A stretch of DNA of 64,000 nucleotides from positions 243,154,843 through 243,218,842 of the forward strand of contig NC_090989.1 of the NCBI RefSeq assembly GCF_041146395.1. Reading direction: 5' to 3'. The position numbers and the translations under genes are program-made. The notes below the pieces were generated by a model. That model ran no database searches. It worked only from the letters and a program-made list of their open reading frames with translations, and was not told where the DNA came from. The DNA comes from Eulemur rufifrons. Lineage: Eukaryota > Chordata > Mammalia > Primates > Lemuridae. This document shows, piece after piece, positions 1 to 12,972 of the stretch. Every line of letters begins with the position of its first letter. Position 1 is the first letter of the stretch.

Positions 1-172
<172 letters not shown>

Positions 173-1172
173 AATATCTAAAATGCATGAGGAATTCAAA
201 CAACTCAATAGTAACAAATAAGCTGATTGAAAAATGCGTAAAGGACAAATAGGCAATTCTCAAAAGACATACACATGGCCAACAGGTGTGTGAAAAAGTG
301 CTCAACATCACTAATCACCAAAGAAATGCAAATTAAAATCGAAACCAGCTATTACCTTACACCAGTTAGGACAGCTATTATCAAAAAGACAAAAGATAAC
401 AAGTGCTAGCAAAGGTGTGGAGAAAAGGGAACCCTTGTGTAGAGTTGCTGGGAATGTAAATTAGTACAGCCATTATGGAAAACAGTATGGATGTTCCTCA
501 AAAAATTAAAAAGAATTGCCGTAAGATCCAGCAATCCCACTACTGCGGATATGTCCAAAGGAATTGAAATAAGTATGTCGAAGACTCCCATGTTCATTGC
601 AGCATTATTATCAAAGGCCAAGATATGGAATCAACCTAAATGTCCATCAACAAATGGATAAAGAATGTGGCATATATACACCATGGAATAGTAATTCAGC
701 CTTAAAAAGACAGAAATTCTGTCATTTGCAGCAGCTTAGATTCATCTGAAGGACATTACATTAAGTAAAATAAGCCATGCACAGCAACACCATATGATCT
801 CACTTATATATGGTACATAAAAAAGTTGAACTCATAGAAATAGAAAGTAAAATGGTGGTTATCAGAGGCTGAAGGTGGAGGGATTGGGGAGCTGTTGGTC
901 AAATGACTCAAAATTTCAGCTGGACAGGAAGAATAAGATCAAGAGATCCATTGCACATCATGGTAACTACAGTTAACAAAAATATATTGTATATTTGAAA
1001 ATTGCTAAGAGAGTAATTTTAAGTGTTCTTGCACAAAAGAGTATGTGAAATAATGCATATATTAAATAGCTTGATTTAGCCATCTCACAATGCATATATA
1101 TACACCAAAACATGTTATACATCATAAATATATATAATTTTGCTTGTCAATTAAGACAAATAAATAAGAGGT
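173..1172 (+). mobile_element. LINE-1 3' end (ORF2 C-terminus plus 3' UTR), L1MA/MB-like
   Basis: The sequence follows the end of L1 ORF2: ctcaacatcactaatcacc, the gtgtggagaaaagggaaccc block, the catgttcattgcagcattatt block and the aaataagccatgcacag block, all in order on the plus strand. A typical old-L1 3' UTR follows, with gttaacaaaaatatattgta and an A-rich end near 1165. Many stops and indels break the ORF2 frame, so it codes for nothing now. Its upstream part is outside the window or cut by the Alu. Confidence 0.88.
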
Positions 1173-3463
1173 AAAAAAGGAATTCAGAAGCCTGCATACT
1201 TTATAGGTATTGATCTTTCCCATAGAGATGAACAGGTATAAATAATAGTATCCTCGTTAATTCTTTAAAAGAAGCCCAATTTAGACTTGAGACTCTGGCA
1301 TATTGAGTGCTGACTTCTGTCTTACTGTATCTTGGAATGCATACATGCTTACTCAATGATCATTTTAGTGTCATTTGTAAAAGACAAAGAAGGGAGCAAA
1401 ATGGTTTCATTTCACACCTGGAATCAGACCTCTGGGCAAGTTTTAAGATCAAACCAGTAAAACAAATAGCAGGATCTAATAGAAATTAATTCTTAACTTG
1501 CTGCATTTTAGCCCTCTCTGGCCACACATACATGCTCACACCTGTAACTGGAGGTAGAAAAGTAGACATCAGCCCATGTATGCTAAATTGTCGGATCATC
1601 ACATGAATGAGCTCTTCCACCTTTATGAGGTGCTCTCAGTGTAACTCAGAAAAACTCATCTCTTACTCAATGCAATTGTCAGCATACTTTATAATTCACA
1701 ATGGAGAGCCCTAGTGCTAAAGGAGAGGGTGCTTTGGTTGATGGCAGTATCAATACATAAAACAAGAACATATAAATCTGTTAGAAAAGGGAAAAATCCT
1801 AGGAGCTCACTATGGAACATGTACCTATGAGTCAAAAGCAGAACAAATATGATCACACTTATGCTTAAACCATCATGTTAGTTTCTACACAGAAGTAATT
1901 TTTTAAGTATTAGTATTTCTAAAATTCCATTTTCTGTTGTTCCGAATTCCCAGAAATTAATAGAAATTTTAGTTCCTATAAGATCATTAGCCATTTGAGA
2001 AAACGTTCAAAACACAAGAATGTAGAAAGGATTTACCCCTTATTTCATCATAAGCTATTTAACTTTTACAAATATTTTTCTCTTCATCTTAAGATGAAGA
2101 TAATCATCCTCGTTGGGACCACTGAAAAGATTAAATGATTTAGTGTAAGCAAATGTTTAACATACCCAATACTGACCCATATTATGTGTGTAACAAAAGC
2201 TAACATAACTGATTTTTTAACAGTCCCCCCACCCCTGGATAGCAAACAAAACAGGAACACTTTTCCCTACTGGATCTCCTTTCCGATCCTTGACAACATC
2301 TTGAGTGATTCCTTGATCTTTCTGGTTATTTTCATAACATAACATTTTGTTATAAAAACATAATTTCCATTACAAAATCATGTTTTATAACTAAGAATTC
2401 ACTTTCAGGTATTAGACAGTCTAGTCTAGACCAAAACTGCAATTTCCTACCCAATTCAAACAGTCTACCCTCACATTAATTTATAGAGGAGCCAGGCTTG
2501 GAAATCTACATGGGAGAAAGAAGGGCTTTTATGCTTCCTTTTCTTTCATTTTTTCTTCTCTCCTTTATTTGCTCCTTCTTTTCCTCACTATTGTTCCTGG
2601 TCCTCTTCTGCCTCCATTGTATTGGTACTCAGTAGGAGGCACGGACAAAGGTGCTGTTATAATCCAGCCATTTGTTCTCTCACTGTGGCAGATGCCTAAA
2701 TGCTGGCTAGTTCTCCATGAAGCCCATTTCCAGCTCTTTTGTGGGTTCTACAGTGACCTCCCAACCACAGTTTCCTCAGGCAAGCAAAACAATGCCCAGT
2801 TGACCTTTTGTGACACCTTTCTGTTCATCTCCTGCCACCAGCACATACTTCTATAACTTCCCACTTCTGGGGACCCTTTGCCTAGGCAAGCTATCCCTCC
2901 TGGGCATGGCTTCATAAACATATCTTAAGCCCTGTTATCTTTTCAAGCGCTCAGTTAGCCCACAGGAAATTCATGCAATCTTGTCAAACCAAAAATGGAA
3001 GGTTTCATCTGCTTCTTAGTGCCTTCCTCTCTTGTCCTGCTGTCAGCGACCACTCCCACTTGGATTCCCAACTTTAGAATTCTCCACACAGGATCCAAAG
3101 ACCAGCCTCTTCATTCATATATATTCCAAAACCCTCAAATGCACATCTAACACTTCCAAGAGTTTCCTCCCTTCACCCTGCTCCTGTCTCAAAATAAAGT
3201 GAGTGAACAAGCCTCTGCAGCTGAGCAGACAACCAGTGAGGATGGAAAATGCCATTTTACCATCTTGCAACTGCCTCAAATCTCTGAGGGATTCTTGTAG
3301 AGCCTCCCTCATTTGAATTGAAGGTAAAAGAGAGGAGAAAAACAAAACCACTTTACCCTTCAGTCAGTGACTCTGTATTCATGATTTTCTATCTTCTAAC
3401 TATATAGAAGTTTAATAGTGGGTAAGAGAAAAATTTAAAGGACCTATTTATGAAGTCCTGGAA
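1173..3463. other. Unassigned AT-rich intergenic DNA
   Basis: I recognise no gene or named repeat here. Short open frames at 1307-1489, 2569-2856 and 3115-3351 (minus) show no protein family and no start or splice context, so they look like chance. The stretch at about 2870-3360 is somewhat richer in C and T and may hold ancient repeat sequence too decayed to name. Confidence 0.5.
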
Positions 3464-3668
3464 GAGGGTTTCTCAACCACACTTTGGAGAACATTTTGTT
3501 TGTTTTGGGAGGCTGATCTGTACACGTAGGATGTTTAGCAGCATCCCTGCCTTCTGCTCCTTACATGACAGCAGCATCCCCTCCCTCCAGGGTGTGGCAA
3601 CCGGAAATGTCTCCAGCTATTGCCAGATAGTCTATGTGGGGCAAAATTACCCCAGCTGAGAATCCCCG
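3464..3668 (-). mobile_element. MER5A-type nonautonomous hAT (Charlie) element
   Basis: The ends gggtttctcaacc and agctgagaatcccc match the inverted termini of MER5A, which begins cagtggttctcaacc. The interior follows the MER5A consensus in reverse orientation (aggatgtttagcagcatccc, aaatgtctccagctattgcc). At about 205 bp it is close to full length. No convincing 8-bp target duplication remains, which fits its age. It never coded for protein. The open frame at 3450-3659 lies inside it and is a shadow. Confidence 0.82.
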
Positions 3669-6250
3669 CCCCAGGGGGATGGTAAATGGCTCCAGCCGAG
3701 TGCTGTCTTTGGCCTATGAAGGTGTTCTTTGCAGTCCCTTTGCTTTGGGGTTTTAACTGAAATTTTAAGACAACAGAAGAAGTTCCTAGAGTTATATCTG
3801 TTCCCCATCCTTTAACTCCATTGATTTAGTGGGCATTCACTCTCTATTTACTGAATAAATAGTCACATTCTACTGTGTAACAGACACTGTCCCAGACCGT
3901 GAGTATACAGACCCTACCCTCAGGGACCTTCCAAGGCTGATGATACTTCAGTCATCATAAAGACTTCAGCAAATAACAAATATGATAAAAATGGTGACTG
4001 AAAGTTACCTGGACATAATTTTGTACGATGAAAAGAAAGAGAATTTTTGAAGCCACAGAGACAAGTTAGGAAGCAGTTGCAATTAAAAAAAAAAAAAAAA
4101 AAGCAATAATGATCTGAATATGATGCCTCAGTATAAAAAAGAAGGAATAAAACTGAGGAAGAATTTGAGGAAAACTGATGGAATTTTGGAAGTGGTTGAT
4201 AGATGGAAATAAGAGAAAAAAGAATTCTTCAGCTTCAGTTTCCCTAAGAGGAGATTTATCACTGGCAGATATGGGATTACTGGGATTAAAAGAAAACTGC
4301 TAGACAGGTGATTATGGCAAAAACAACCATATGTGGAGTTTTGATATTTATATGTGGTAAGTTTGCCTTGAGGATGGGCAATTCAAGACTATTCTGTACA
4401 CAGAAATCCAAGATAAGGATTTCTCCAGAAGAGATGCATTGTTCTTCATCTCATTTCTCTCTAAAACTCTTAAAATATACACAAGTGGATTGGCTAATCC
4501 TTCAATTATATTTTAAGATAAATAGCATATTACCAACTCATACTCTCAAACTAGCATGTAGACTCTATCCAACAATAGAACACAAAACTTAAACTGCTTC
4601 CCTGATGATTTTACATAAGCAGAATCAGCCTAAAAAACAAAAAGAAAAATCTTTTATCTTCACGAATAGGAGATATAAATCTTCACAGGTCCTTAAAATG
4701 ACAGATATTTTAAAAATAAAGACTAATTAGAAATGTAAGAACCATTTATTTAAAATAGTAGGGCAATTGGACAGCACTTGTTAAAATAATCAGATTCCAA
4801 AGATAGTGTGAAAATATAACTCAAGTAGCCATAGGATTGCTTAGCTAAAAAAAAATCTTTAAGAGGGACTAAAATTTGAATTATTTCTTCTTCCTTCTAT
4901 TTTCCCCTTGTTCAATTGCATTTTCTCCAATTTTAAATCAAGGAGGTTAAATTTTGCTCTATGGACAAGAATCCATTACTTCCTGATCCCTTCACCCCTC
5001 TCTGCCAGCTACCCCACAGCTCCCACACTGGTTCCTTCATTCTTTAGTCTCTTTTTTTGCTTCTGTTGAGATCTATAAGAATATACTTTTTAAAGTTCTA
5101 GATTCCTGGGTTCAGATCTCAGGTACACTCTTACAAGATTACTCTGTAAACTCACCGAAGTACTTCTCTAAGACTTCATTTATTTATTTTAAAAGTAAAA
5201 ACAACATTTTCCATACATGGTTGTTATAATTAAATGAGTTAATTAAGGAGGCACATAACAAGTACATAGTTCATTTTAGTTGTTTTTCCCTTCCCGTTCC
5301 TTTCTGCTAGATGATTTAGTAATAGGAAGCTATGAAAGACACTCTACACCTACTATTTGCTATTATATATGTTAAAACAATAAGGGTAAAAAAGGTACAG
5401 AATAATTCATGTACTACAGTCTGAACAATGTCAAAGCAATGAGACAATAAACAAATACATAAATATGAATAGAAAAAGAAAAGAATAGAAAATGTATTTG
5501 TAAGAATACACATTTAGTGACTAATTATTTTGGATGGTGGAAAAATAAATCCATATTTATCCTTTTGATTGTTTTCTGTTTCCCAATCTTTGTATAATTA
5601 ATACTTAATTTCCTAATGAAAAACAAATAAATTTCATAGAAAATAAACTTTCTATATAAAGGAAACTCCAATGCTCTCATTAATGAATACAGAAGTTACT
5701 GGATTAACTACTGGCTCAGAAAAATAATCCTCAGACAAAATCATATTCTTCCATAAACGGTTATCCTGCCTACATTATGAGTGGACCAAACTTCAATGGT
5801 GCCCATGGAACATACCATTAGTCCTCAAACTCTGGTTATAGCGGTGATTTCGGGCTTTTAAAATTAAGTAAATAAATAAGGTATTTCTAATATGACTCTA
5901 GCTATTATCATGATAATAGCATTAATCTAATCAGCTTTTAAATAAGCCAATCATCTTTATACAGATTAATACTAAATAGTATGATAATTAATGCGGCTTA
6001 GACATATTTTCCTAGCAAAAGTGCACTGCAAATCTCAATAATTAGGAATATATATTCACTACTTTCCAGCTCAGTTTTGCCCTTTTTTTGCTCACTTCTT
6101 TGAGACACTCAAGGTGTCTCTTAAGTACTGTAACAGTGAAAGTCTAATCCACATACTATACTGCAGTATCAATTCAGAATCACATAGAACTTATTTATGT
6201 TCTCTCTCTCCCTCACCTTCCCCAGCAGTCACCTTCAAACGGAAAACAGA
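3669..6250. other. AT-rich intergenic DNA with a degenerate old repeat and an A tract
   Basis: At about 3830-3980 the text resembles an ancient mammalian repeat (spent form of the motif ctgtgtaacagacactg followed by accctcagggacc), probably L2/MIR class, but I cannot name it. An A tract lies at about 4085-4102. From about 4150 to 6250 I see no gene and no firm repeat. Open frames at 4308-4592 and 5316-5513 (minus) lack any recognisable domain. Confidence 0.45.
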
Positions 6251-6435
6251 AGCCTTCAGTCAAGAACTTTCTCACCATATTGCAGTTAGTATTTGCATAT
6301 CTATTTTCCTCTAAGTAATATGTTCTCCTTTAAGACAAAGGGGGAGTTTCAATCTTTTTTGTATCCCTAAATCAGTTGCTGGAACATAGGATATGTTTAA
6401 TCATAAACACTTGATGGATGAATGAATGAATATTT
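6250..6435 (+). repeat. L2 LINE 3' end
   Basis: The stretch ends with tgtatccctaaatcagttgctggaacatagg and then gatggatgaatgaatg, matching the plus-strand L2 3' terminus (occurs as a clock of gtatccc, ctggcacatag, then the tgaatgaatga repeat). The copy is short and divergent. Upstream limits are uncertain. Confidence 0.65.
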
Positions 6436-7139
6436 GAAATGGAAAGAATCTTAAAGATCAGATAGCCCTAGTTTCCACTGACTTTTAAAACATTTTACAT
6501 AGTATTACCAACAAATGGTCAGCCAGACTCTTTGGCTCTCATTATTCTGTGACAGGACACTCAGAAATGATTTATAATCCTCTTCGCCTGGTTTCAGAAC
6601 CCAGGTCCATTCTAAACCTGCTTTTAACTGAAATGCTTAATTCACTGATTATTTTCACTGGGGTCTCTTATTTGTTTGCATTCTGTTTTTCTTAAATAGA
6701 ACACATCACACTAGTATGGCTCTCTCTATAGGCACTTCCAGATCATAATTCTAATTTGCACCACTTAAAACACATTTCATCCTCATTTGCACTGGTTATC
6801 GCTGCACACAAGGCAATGTCCAAACTACTCGGTCTGCAAATCATTCTCATTGCCATACATTGCCATTTATTAATGTGTTCTTACATCCATTAAACATTTA
6901 TTATACATCTACTCTGTTCCTGGCACTATGCTGGATCTTGAGGAGTAATAATTTTGACTTGCCTACAGCATAGAGCCCAGAGGACAGTATGTAAAACTAT
7001 TTTAGAACGCAACTCCTCCTGACTTGACTTTCGACTGAGAAACCAAGTGGATATGACGTTACCAACGTAAGTATGAGGCAGATACTACCCCCCATGCAGA
7101 ATTTATAAAGAAGCTGAAGAAGAAACTTAAGCACCTCAC
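6436..7139. other. Unassigned intergenic DNA
   Basis: No gene or firm repeat seen. The part around 6780-6960 (ttaaacatttattatacatctac, then tggcactatgctgg) resembles a degraded L2/MIR-class repeat, but the match is weak. Confidence 0.35.
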
Positions 7140-9840
7140 ATATAAAGGATATAAAAAAGTTAGACTTCTGCTTTTGACCATGATAAAGTAAGTGATACTA
7201 GACATGCCCTCCCACGATATACAACCAGAAAATTGGAAAAAAATATATGAAACTGTTTTTAGACACTGGACAACAGGGAGCTCAGGACTGTGATAAAACC
7301 AATAAAGTGAGTCCTAGAGTCACATCAGCTTTATGCCTAGAGGCACTTCCCAAATTTCAATGCAGAAAAGGGGATTCCAAGCAGAGCACTGAGGCCTTCC
7401 CGAGTTAAGGAGACAAACTGGAGTTTGGGGAAGCTCAGGTGGTGAACCCTTCCAGGGCAAAGAATGAAAGAGGAGGGAGTTACACAGAGAAAAAGCTCCA
7501 GATACCTGCATGAAAATCTTCTTAAGTCTTTGGTTAAACACTATTCTGTGCTTACATAAAGTTCCATGAGGCAAGAAAGCAACAAACACCAGAGCGATTT
7601 GAGCTGAACAATTCCCAGAACTCAATTCCCATGGATAGGACAACCGTTTCCAGGGTTGGGAGATATGAGTGCTCTGACTTGCCAAAGTAAGAGAATTTGT
7701 TGAAAACTAAGACATTCAGTAGAAACTCTAGACGGGTCACATCTTCAAAGGGAATGAAACTAGAATTCAGGATACTCTAGAAACATCTGAAGAAAGATTT
7801 AAAAACAAGCATCAAAATGAGCAAGCTGAGCCATAACTTACTTAGCTGCCCGAGAAATAAATTTCAACACTCTTTAAAATCAGACAACAAATTTGATAAA
7901 ATCAACAATGTGAGATTCATAATGTATAGTAATCATGAAACAAATTCCATCAAGACTTCTGCTTCCACCCATGAAGGAGTAGCTGCTACAGGAATTTCCT
8001 CCCACAGTAAACAAGTAGATATTAAACAACTATATATTAAAAGTATATATAAAACAACTGTTTTTGATACATGTATGGTTTCCAGATAAAATACAAGATG
8101 ATTAAATTTGAATTTTAGACAACTTTAGTATGTCTCATGAAACATTTAAAACACACTGATACTTAAAAAGTATTATTTATCTGAAATTCAAATATACTAG
8201 ATGTTCTGTATTTTTTATTTGTTAAACTTAGCAACCCTACATATATTGAACAACAGTCACCAGACTGTGAACGCTGAAAGGAGAAAAAACAATGAGGTCA
8301 GGCAATGATAATCCCAGCTTTCAGTTTAGAGGCAATTCTGGAGTATGGTTTAAGGTCATGGAATCCAATTACAGTCCAGAAGTCTGATACAAAAGAAAGC
8401 CCACAAATATTAGAGTTCAGGGAAGCCAATGTGGCTAAACTTTATAGGACAGGGTACCACAGAAGAGAAAGGATATGAAAACAGGGTTCTGTAAATTTGC
8501 ATAGAGATCACTTTGAGTCCTCAGCTGCAATTGCTTAGGATAAAATTTCATGAGGCATAAAAAACAGCTGCTGGAAAAAAACAATAATCAAGAAACTGTA
8601 AGTCAAATAATTCCAGGAGTTTATACATGACCAGAGTTTCCAGATCCCAATTAAGTACACATAACTTTCAGTGAAGACCCCAGAAAGATGAAGACTCAAA
8701 AGGAGGTAAGTTGTGGGCTATAAACAAAACATTTGAACAAATTATCACTAAAATTGTCCAAACTTGATGAAAAATGTAAACATATACATCCAAAAAGATC
8801 AGCAAACCCCACAGACAAAACCACATAATGGCATATCATAATCAAATGGCTGAAAATCAGTGATTAATAAGATTAAAATCAGCCAGAAGAGAAAGGAACA
8901 CAATACTTAGGGGAAAATAGATAAGAATGTCCTCTAGATTTCACATCAGCAAAATGAAAACCATAATATAATGAAAGAACTTTAACATATTAAGAAAACC
9001 AACTATCAACTTAGAATTCTATATCCAGCAACAACAACAATTTTCTTCACAAATATAGATAACCAAAGACTTTTTTAGAAACATAAAAGCTAAGAGAATT
9101 CATCATCAAGGAAACTTGTACTATGAAAAACGTTAAAGTTCTGAAGGTAGATAGAATCTTATTCCAGCTATCAACTGAAATCTACACAGGAAATGAAAAA
9201 CACTAAAATGGTAAGTATGTGGGTAAATATAGACAATTTCTTGTCATTTTAATTTCTTTGAGATTAATCGTGAGGTGTAACTTCCAGAACCGCAGAATAC
9301 CAAATTCCCTCCCCAAAAAGCAATAATAAAACAGAATAAAATTATCAAGAACAATATCCAGACTCTGGAAACCACCAACAGGTATCTAACAAATTGAGAA
9401 GTGTTCATTCAAGAAAAGCTACTGAACCTTGGGTAAGAGCAATGGGAGTTTGTCGTGTCTTAGCCTGGGGTTGTTACACTACACACCTCTTCTATAGCTC
9501 CACCAGAATGGTACTTCTACCAGAAGAAGGAAAGTTCTGAAAAATAGAAGCTTTGCTGCCAAAGGGAGCTGACTTGATTTTAAGTAGACTATGAGAAAAA
9601 AAATGGCCCCAGACATACTTTACAACCAAATGCTAAAGTCAAGTCACAGCTAATCTAAAATTGCTATCTGACTGTGGCAAACAACGGATCAGAAGATTAG
9701 CAAAAAGTTTAACAGGAATACCCAGGTAATTAGAAAGTCACAGTAAGCCTTGAGAAGCCCCCACATATCCCTGTGGCCTGAAATGCTGTGTGCATTTACA
9801 AGATTATGTGCATGATCAGGAGACAGTCCCTACCAAAACC
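7140..9840 (+). mobile_element. Old LINE-1 (L1M/HAL1-like) 5' UTR and ORF1-region remnants
   Basis: The text matches the style of ancient mammalian L1 5' regions: actggacaacagggagctc near 7265, the agaattctatatccagcaac block near 9013, and gccagaagagaaaggaac near 8882. Blocks at about 7320-7810 and 8260-8700 look like two divergent copies of the same 5' UTR segment, both with a ccatgaggca or tcatgaggca motif. ORF1 is not readable as protein because stops are frequent. The part from 9240 to 9840 is less certain and could belong to another element. The minus-strand open frames at 7320-7740 are shadows. Confidence 0.6.
8078..8215. repeat. Degenerate inverted repeat (foldback element)
   Basis: A left arm containing ataaaatacaagatg and aaatttgaatttta is mirrored on the right by ctgaaattcaaatatac and ttctgtattttttatt. 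The arms could fold into an imperfect stem of about 40 bp with a loop of about 60 bp. This looks like an ancient nonautonomous DNA transposon inserted in the L1 5' region; I cannot name the family. Confidence 0.5.
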
Positions 9841-11780
9841 TTCTCAAACTAATAAATGATTTTAGCAAGTCACAGGATGAAAGGTTAATGTACAAAAGGC
9901 CACTGTCACCCTATGTACCAGAAATTATTAATAATATGTAAATTCCATTTATAACATTTCCAAAAAATAAATCACTCAGATGTAAGTCTAACAAAATATA
10001 TATAGGATTTGTATATAAAAATTATAAAACATTGAAAAAGGAAATCAAGAAAGAACTAAATAGAAAATACTCTATGTACATTGACTAGAACACTCGATAG
10101 TGTTATAATTTGGCTGTGAAACGTAGTTTGCCTTCCCCTGATATAGATGCAAAAATTCTCAAAATATTAGTGTACAAAGTGACCAGCATATGAAAAGAAT
10201 TACACAACAATGCAATGTGAGATTAGTTCCACAAATTCAAGATTGGTCTGATATAAAAACAACGCAATTTACTGTATTAATAAAGGGCAAAAATACATAA
10301 TCATCTCAATAGACACAAAATTATTTGAAAAAAGCTAATACTCACTCAGGATTAAAAAGTCTAAAAAAACTATAAGGCATCTTCCTCAACCTGATAAAGA
10401 CCGTCTATGAAAAATCTACAGCTAATATTATGATGTTAGACTAAATGCTTTCTCCTAAGACTGAGAACAAGGCAAAGCTGTTCACTCTCATCACTTCTAT
10501 TCGACTTTATACTGAGGTCCTAGCTAGTGTAATAAGACAATATAAATAAGTTAAAGGAATCCACATTGAAAAGGAGAAATTAAAACTATATTTGCAAGTA
10601 ACAGTGATCGGTATGTAGATGATACTAAGGAATCCACTTTAAAAGAAAAAGCCCTAGAACTAATATATGAGTTCACCAAAGTCACAAGTGATAAGATAAA
10701 TATGGAAGTATCAATTATATTTCTATATATTGGCAATGACCCACCCACATATGAAATGAAGAAAATAATTCTATTCACAAAAGCCTCAAAAAGAAAAAAA
10801 TACTTAGGATTAAATTTAATAAAATAAATACAAGTCTTGCATACTGAAAACCACCAAACATTGTTGAGAGAAATGAAGGAAGATGTAAAGAAATGGAGAA
10901 GAATTTTATGTTCATGTTCAATATTGTTAAGATGGAAATTCTCTTCAAATTAATCTGTAGATTCAAAGTAGTCTCTAGCAAAATAAAAACAGATGTTTTG
11001 GAGTTTGGGGGGAGGGTTTTTTTTTTTTTTTTTTTTCGAGAAATTGACAAGCTTTTTCTACAACTTATATTGAAATGCAAAATATGCAAAATAGCCAAAA
11101 TCATTTTGGAAAAATAACAAAAGTTAGAAGATTTATACTTTCAATTCAAAACTTGCTATAATTACACAATATTCAAAATAGTGTAGCACTTGCAAAAGAA
11201 AAGATACATAAATCAAAGAAATAGAATTGGGAGTCCAGAAGTAAATTCTTACATTTTGGTTAATTGATCTTCAGTAAAGGTGCCAAGGCAATTCAAAGGG
11301 GGGAAAGCAGTCTTTTCAACAAATGGTGCTGAGATAATTGGATAGCTGCACGTAGAAAGATGAATTTAGACCTTTACCTTATACCGTACATAAAATAAAC
11401 ACAAAATGAATAATATACCTAAATATAAGTGCTGAAACTATCAAACTTCTAGAAGAATATGTAGGAGAAAGATCCTTATGACCTTGAGTTAGGAAAAGAC
11501 TTCTTGGATACAACACCCAAAGCATAATTCATTAAAGAAAGAAATAATAAATTGACATCAAAATTAAACATTTTATGCTTCAAAATACACTATTAAGAAA
11601 ATGAAAAAATAGGTCATGAACTGGGGAGAAAATATTTTCAAATAATATATCTATTAAATGCCTTGTGTTTATAATATATAAAGAACATTTACAACTCAAA
11701 AATAAAGATACCCAATAAAAGAAATGAAGGAAAGACTTAAACAGACACTGCATTAAAAAAATACATGCAAATAGCTAATA
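9840..11780 (+). mobile_element. Old LINE-1 ORF2 remnant (reverse transcriptase to C-terminal region)
   Basis: From cttctcaaactaataaatg onward the sequence follows L1 ORF2 nucleotide text in order: the ggcaatgaccc region near 10733, aaattgacaagctttttctac near 11040, the tcaacaaatggtgctgagat block near 11318, and the ccttgagttaggaaaagac block near 11482. It breaks off near 11780 without a 3' UTR. A T20 tract sits at 11017-11036. Numerous stops and indels show it is dead. Open frames at 10551-10778, 10775-11104 (minus) and 10893-11117 are shadows. Confidence 0.82.
11227..11427 (+). repeat. Local duplication, copy 1 (L1 ORF2 segment)
   Basis: These 201 bases recur at 12772-12972 with the same length and, by my count, 13 substitutions and no indels (about 93.5% identity). 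The 5' part of the unit is cagtaaaggtgccaagg and the 3' part ends cctaaatata. This copy sits in its expected place within the old L1 ORF2, so it is the likely source. Confidence 0.88.
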
Positions 11781-12771
11781 ATCTCTGTCTACTTTTATGA
11801 CTTCAATACCAAACTGCTCAAGGATCTCTTTCACTTCAAACTCACATAGTGGTATTTATTGCCAGTATCATTCAGATCATTCCTTTGGCACTTACTATAT
11901 GTCATATGTATTGTTGCTGTCCTTATGTATGTATGCCCTGACTACTCAATTGGTCTCTGGATTTGAAAAGATCACGAAACGGTACTTTATAATTCTTTGA
12001 GGATGCAGAGCCTGGTACAGTACATTGCATACAGTAGCTATTACATGGTAGGGATTAAGAAATCAGAAGACTGCAATAGACCCTTAATATAGCTTTTTCT
12101 ATGGAAGACAGAACATAAAAACTTCTTAAAACACACCTGTTTTATCCCTTATATCTACAAACAGGAAGTTTTCAGAGCTTTGCCAATTCTTCTTAGTGTT
12201 AACAACTCTCAGGCAGTATTGACCAGCATTACACACAGTTGGTTTAGCATTTTTAAAAGTTTAGTTCCAGTTAATGTAGGTTTTTTTTTAAAAAAAAAAA
12301 AAAAAAAAACAGCAGTTTAATTTGGTCACTCAAATAGGATTAACAATCAACTTCAAATTCTATTTTACCATGCTGAACCAGCTACGACTACCTTCATTAA
12401 ATTCACAGAACCTTGAGAAAAGCTAGACAAGAACCAGATGTTCTTTAAGTTCAATATCTCAGAAATAATACGACATCCTGGAAACTTTACTATTGGTATG
12501 CGTAGGTGTATAGTTTATCAAAACAATAATTATTTCCCAATTTGATTTTCAAAATTCATTTTTTAGTCAAACATTAAAAGATACTGCCTCACTATAGTGA
12601 GAACAAATACAAAGTAAATAAGTTATCTTTAATTATGCATGACATTATATGCAAATTTTTGTGAAGCCTGAAAACATTATAAATGTAATCAGTTTTCTCA
12701 AATTTTCCCAGAGCTTGAGTAGTCATTATTATCCTTATATTATATTTAAATATATTACATTATCCTTATAG
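11781..12771. other. L2-like fragment and unassigned DNA between the two L1 blocks
   Basis: About 11790-12060 resembles an L2 3' segment on the plus strand (ggatgcagagcctggtacag, then gctattacatggtaggg). The remainder is unassigned. A T9/A19 homopolymer switch lies at about 12282-12309. No gene is seen; the 67-codon frame at 11797-12000 is within the L2-like part. Confidence 0.5.
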
Positions 12772-12972
12772 TTGGGAGTCCAGAAATAAATCCTTTTGTT
12801 TTGGTTAACTGATCTTCAGTAAAGGTGCTAAGGCAATTCAAAGGGGGGAAAGCAGTCTTTTCAACAAATGGTGCTGAGATAATTGGATACCTGCACGTAA
12901 AAAGATGAATTTAGACCTTTACCTTATACCACACATAAAATTAACTCAAAATGAATAATATACCTAAATATA
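12772..12972 (+). repeat. Local duplication, copy 2
   Basis: This is the second copy of the 201-bp unit at 11227-11427. Both copies share the same departures from usual L1 text, for example aaggggggaaagcagtc where L1 families usually read aatggggaaaggatagtc. Here the unit is out of ORF2 order: it is followed at once by text from an earlier part of ORF2 belonging to a different L1. That placement marks it as the derived copy. Confidence 0.85.

Noticed and set aside
7320..7685. 121-codon minus-strand open frame
   Set aside because: It runs antisense through old L1 5' UTR text and has no recognisable domain.
10981..11040. T20 tract as the tail of a reverse-orientation retrocopy
   Set aside because: Sequence on both sides continues L1 ORF2 with little missing, and no target duplication is seen. 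Homopolymer growth is simpler.
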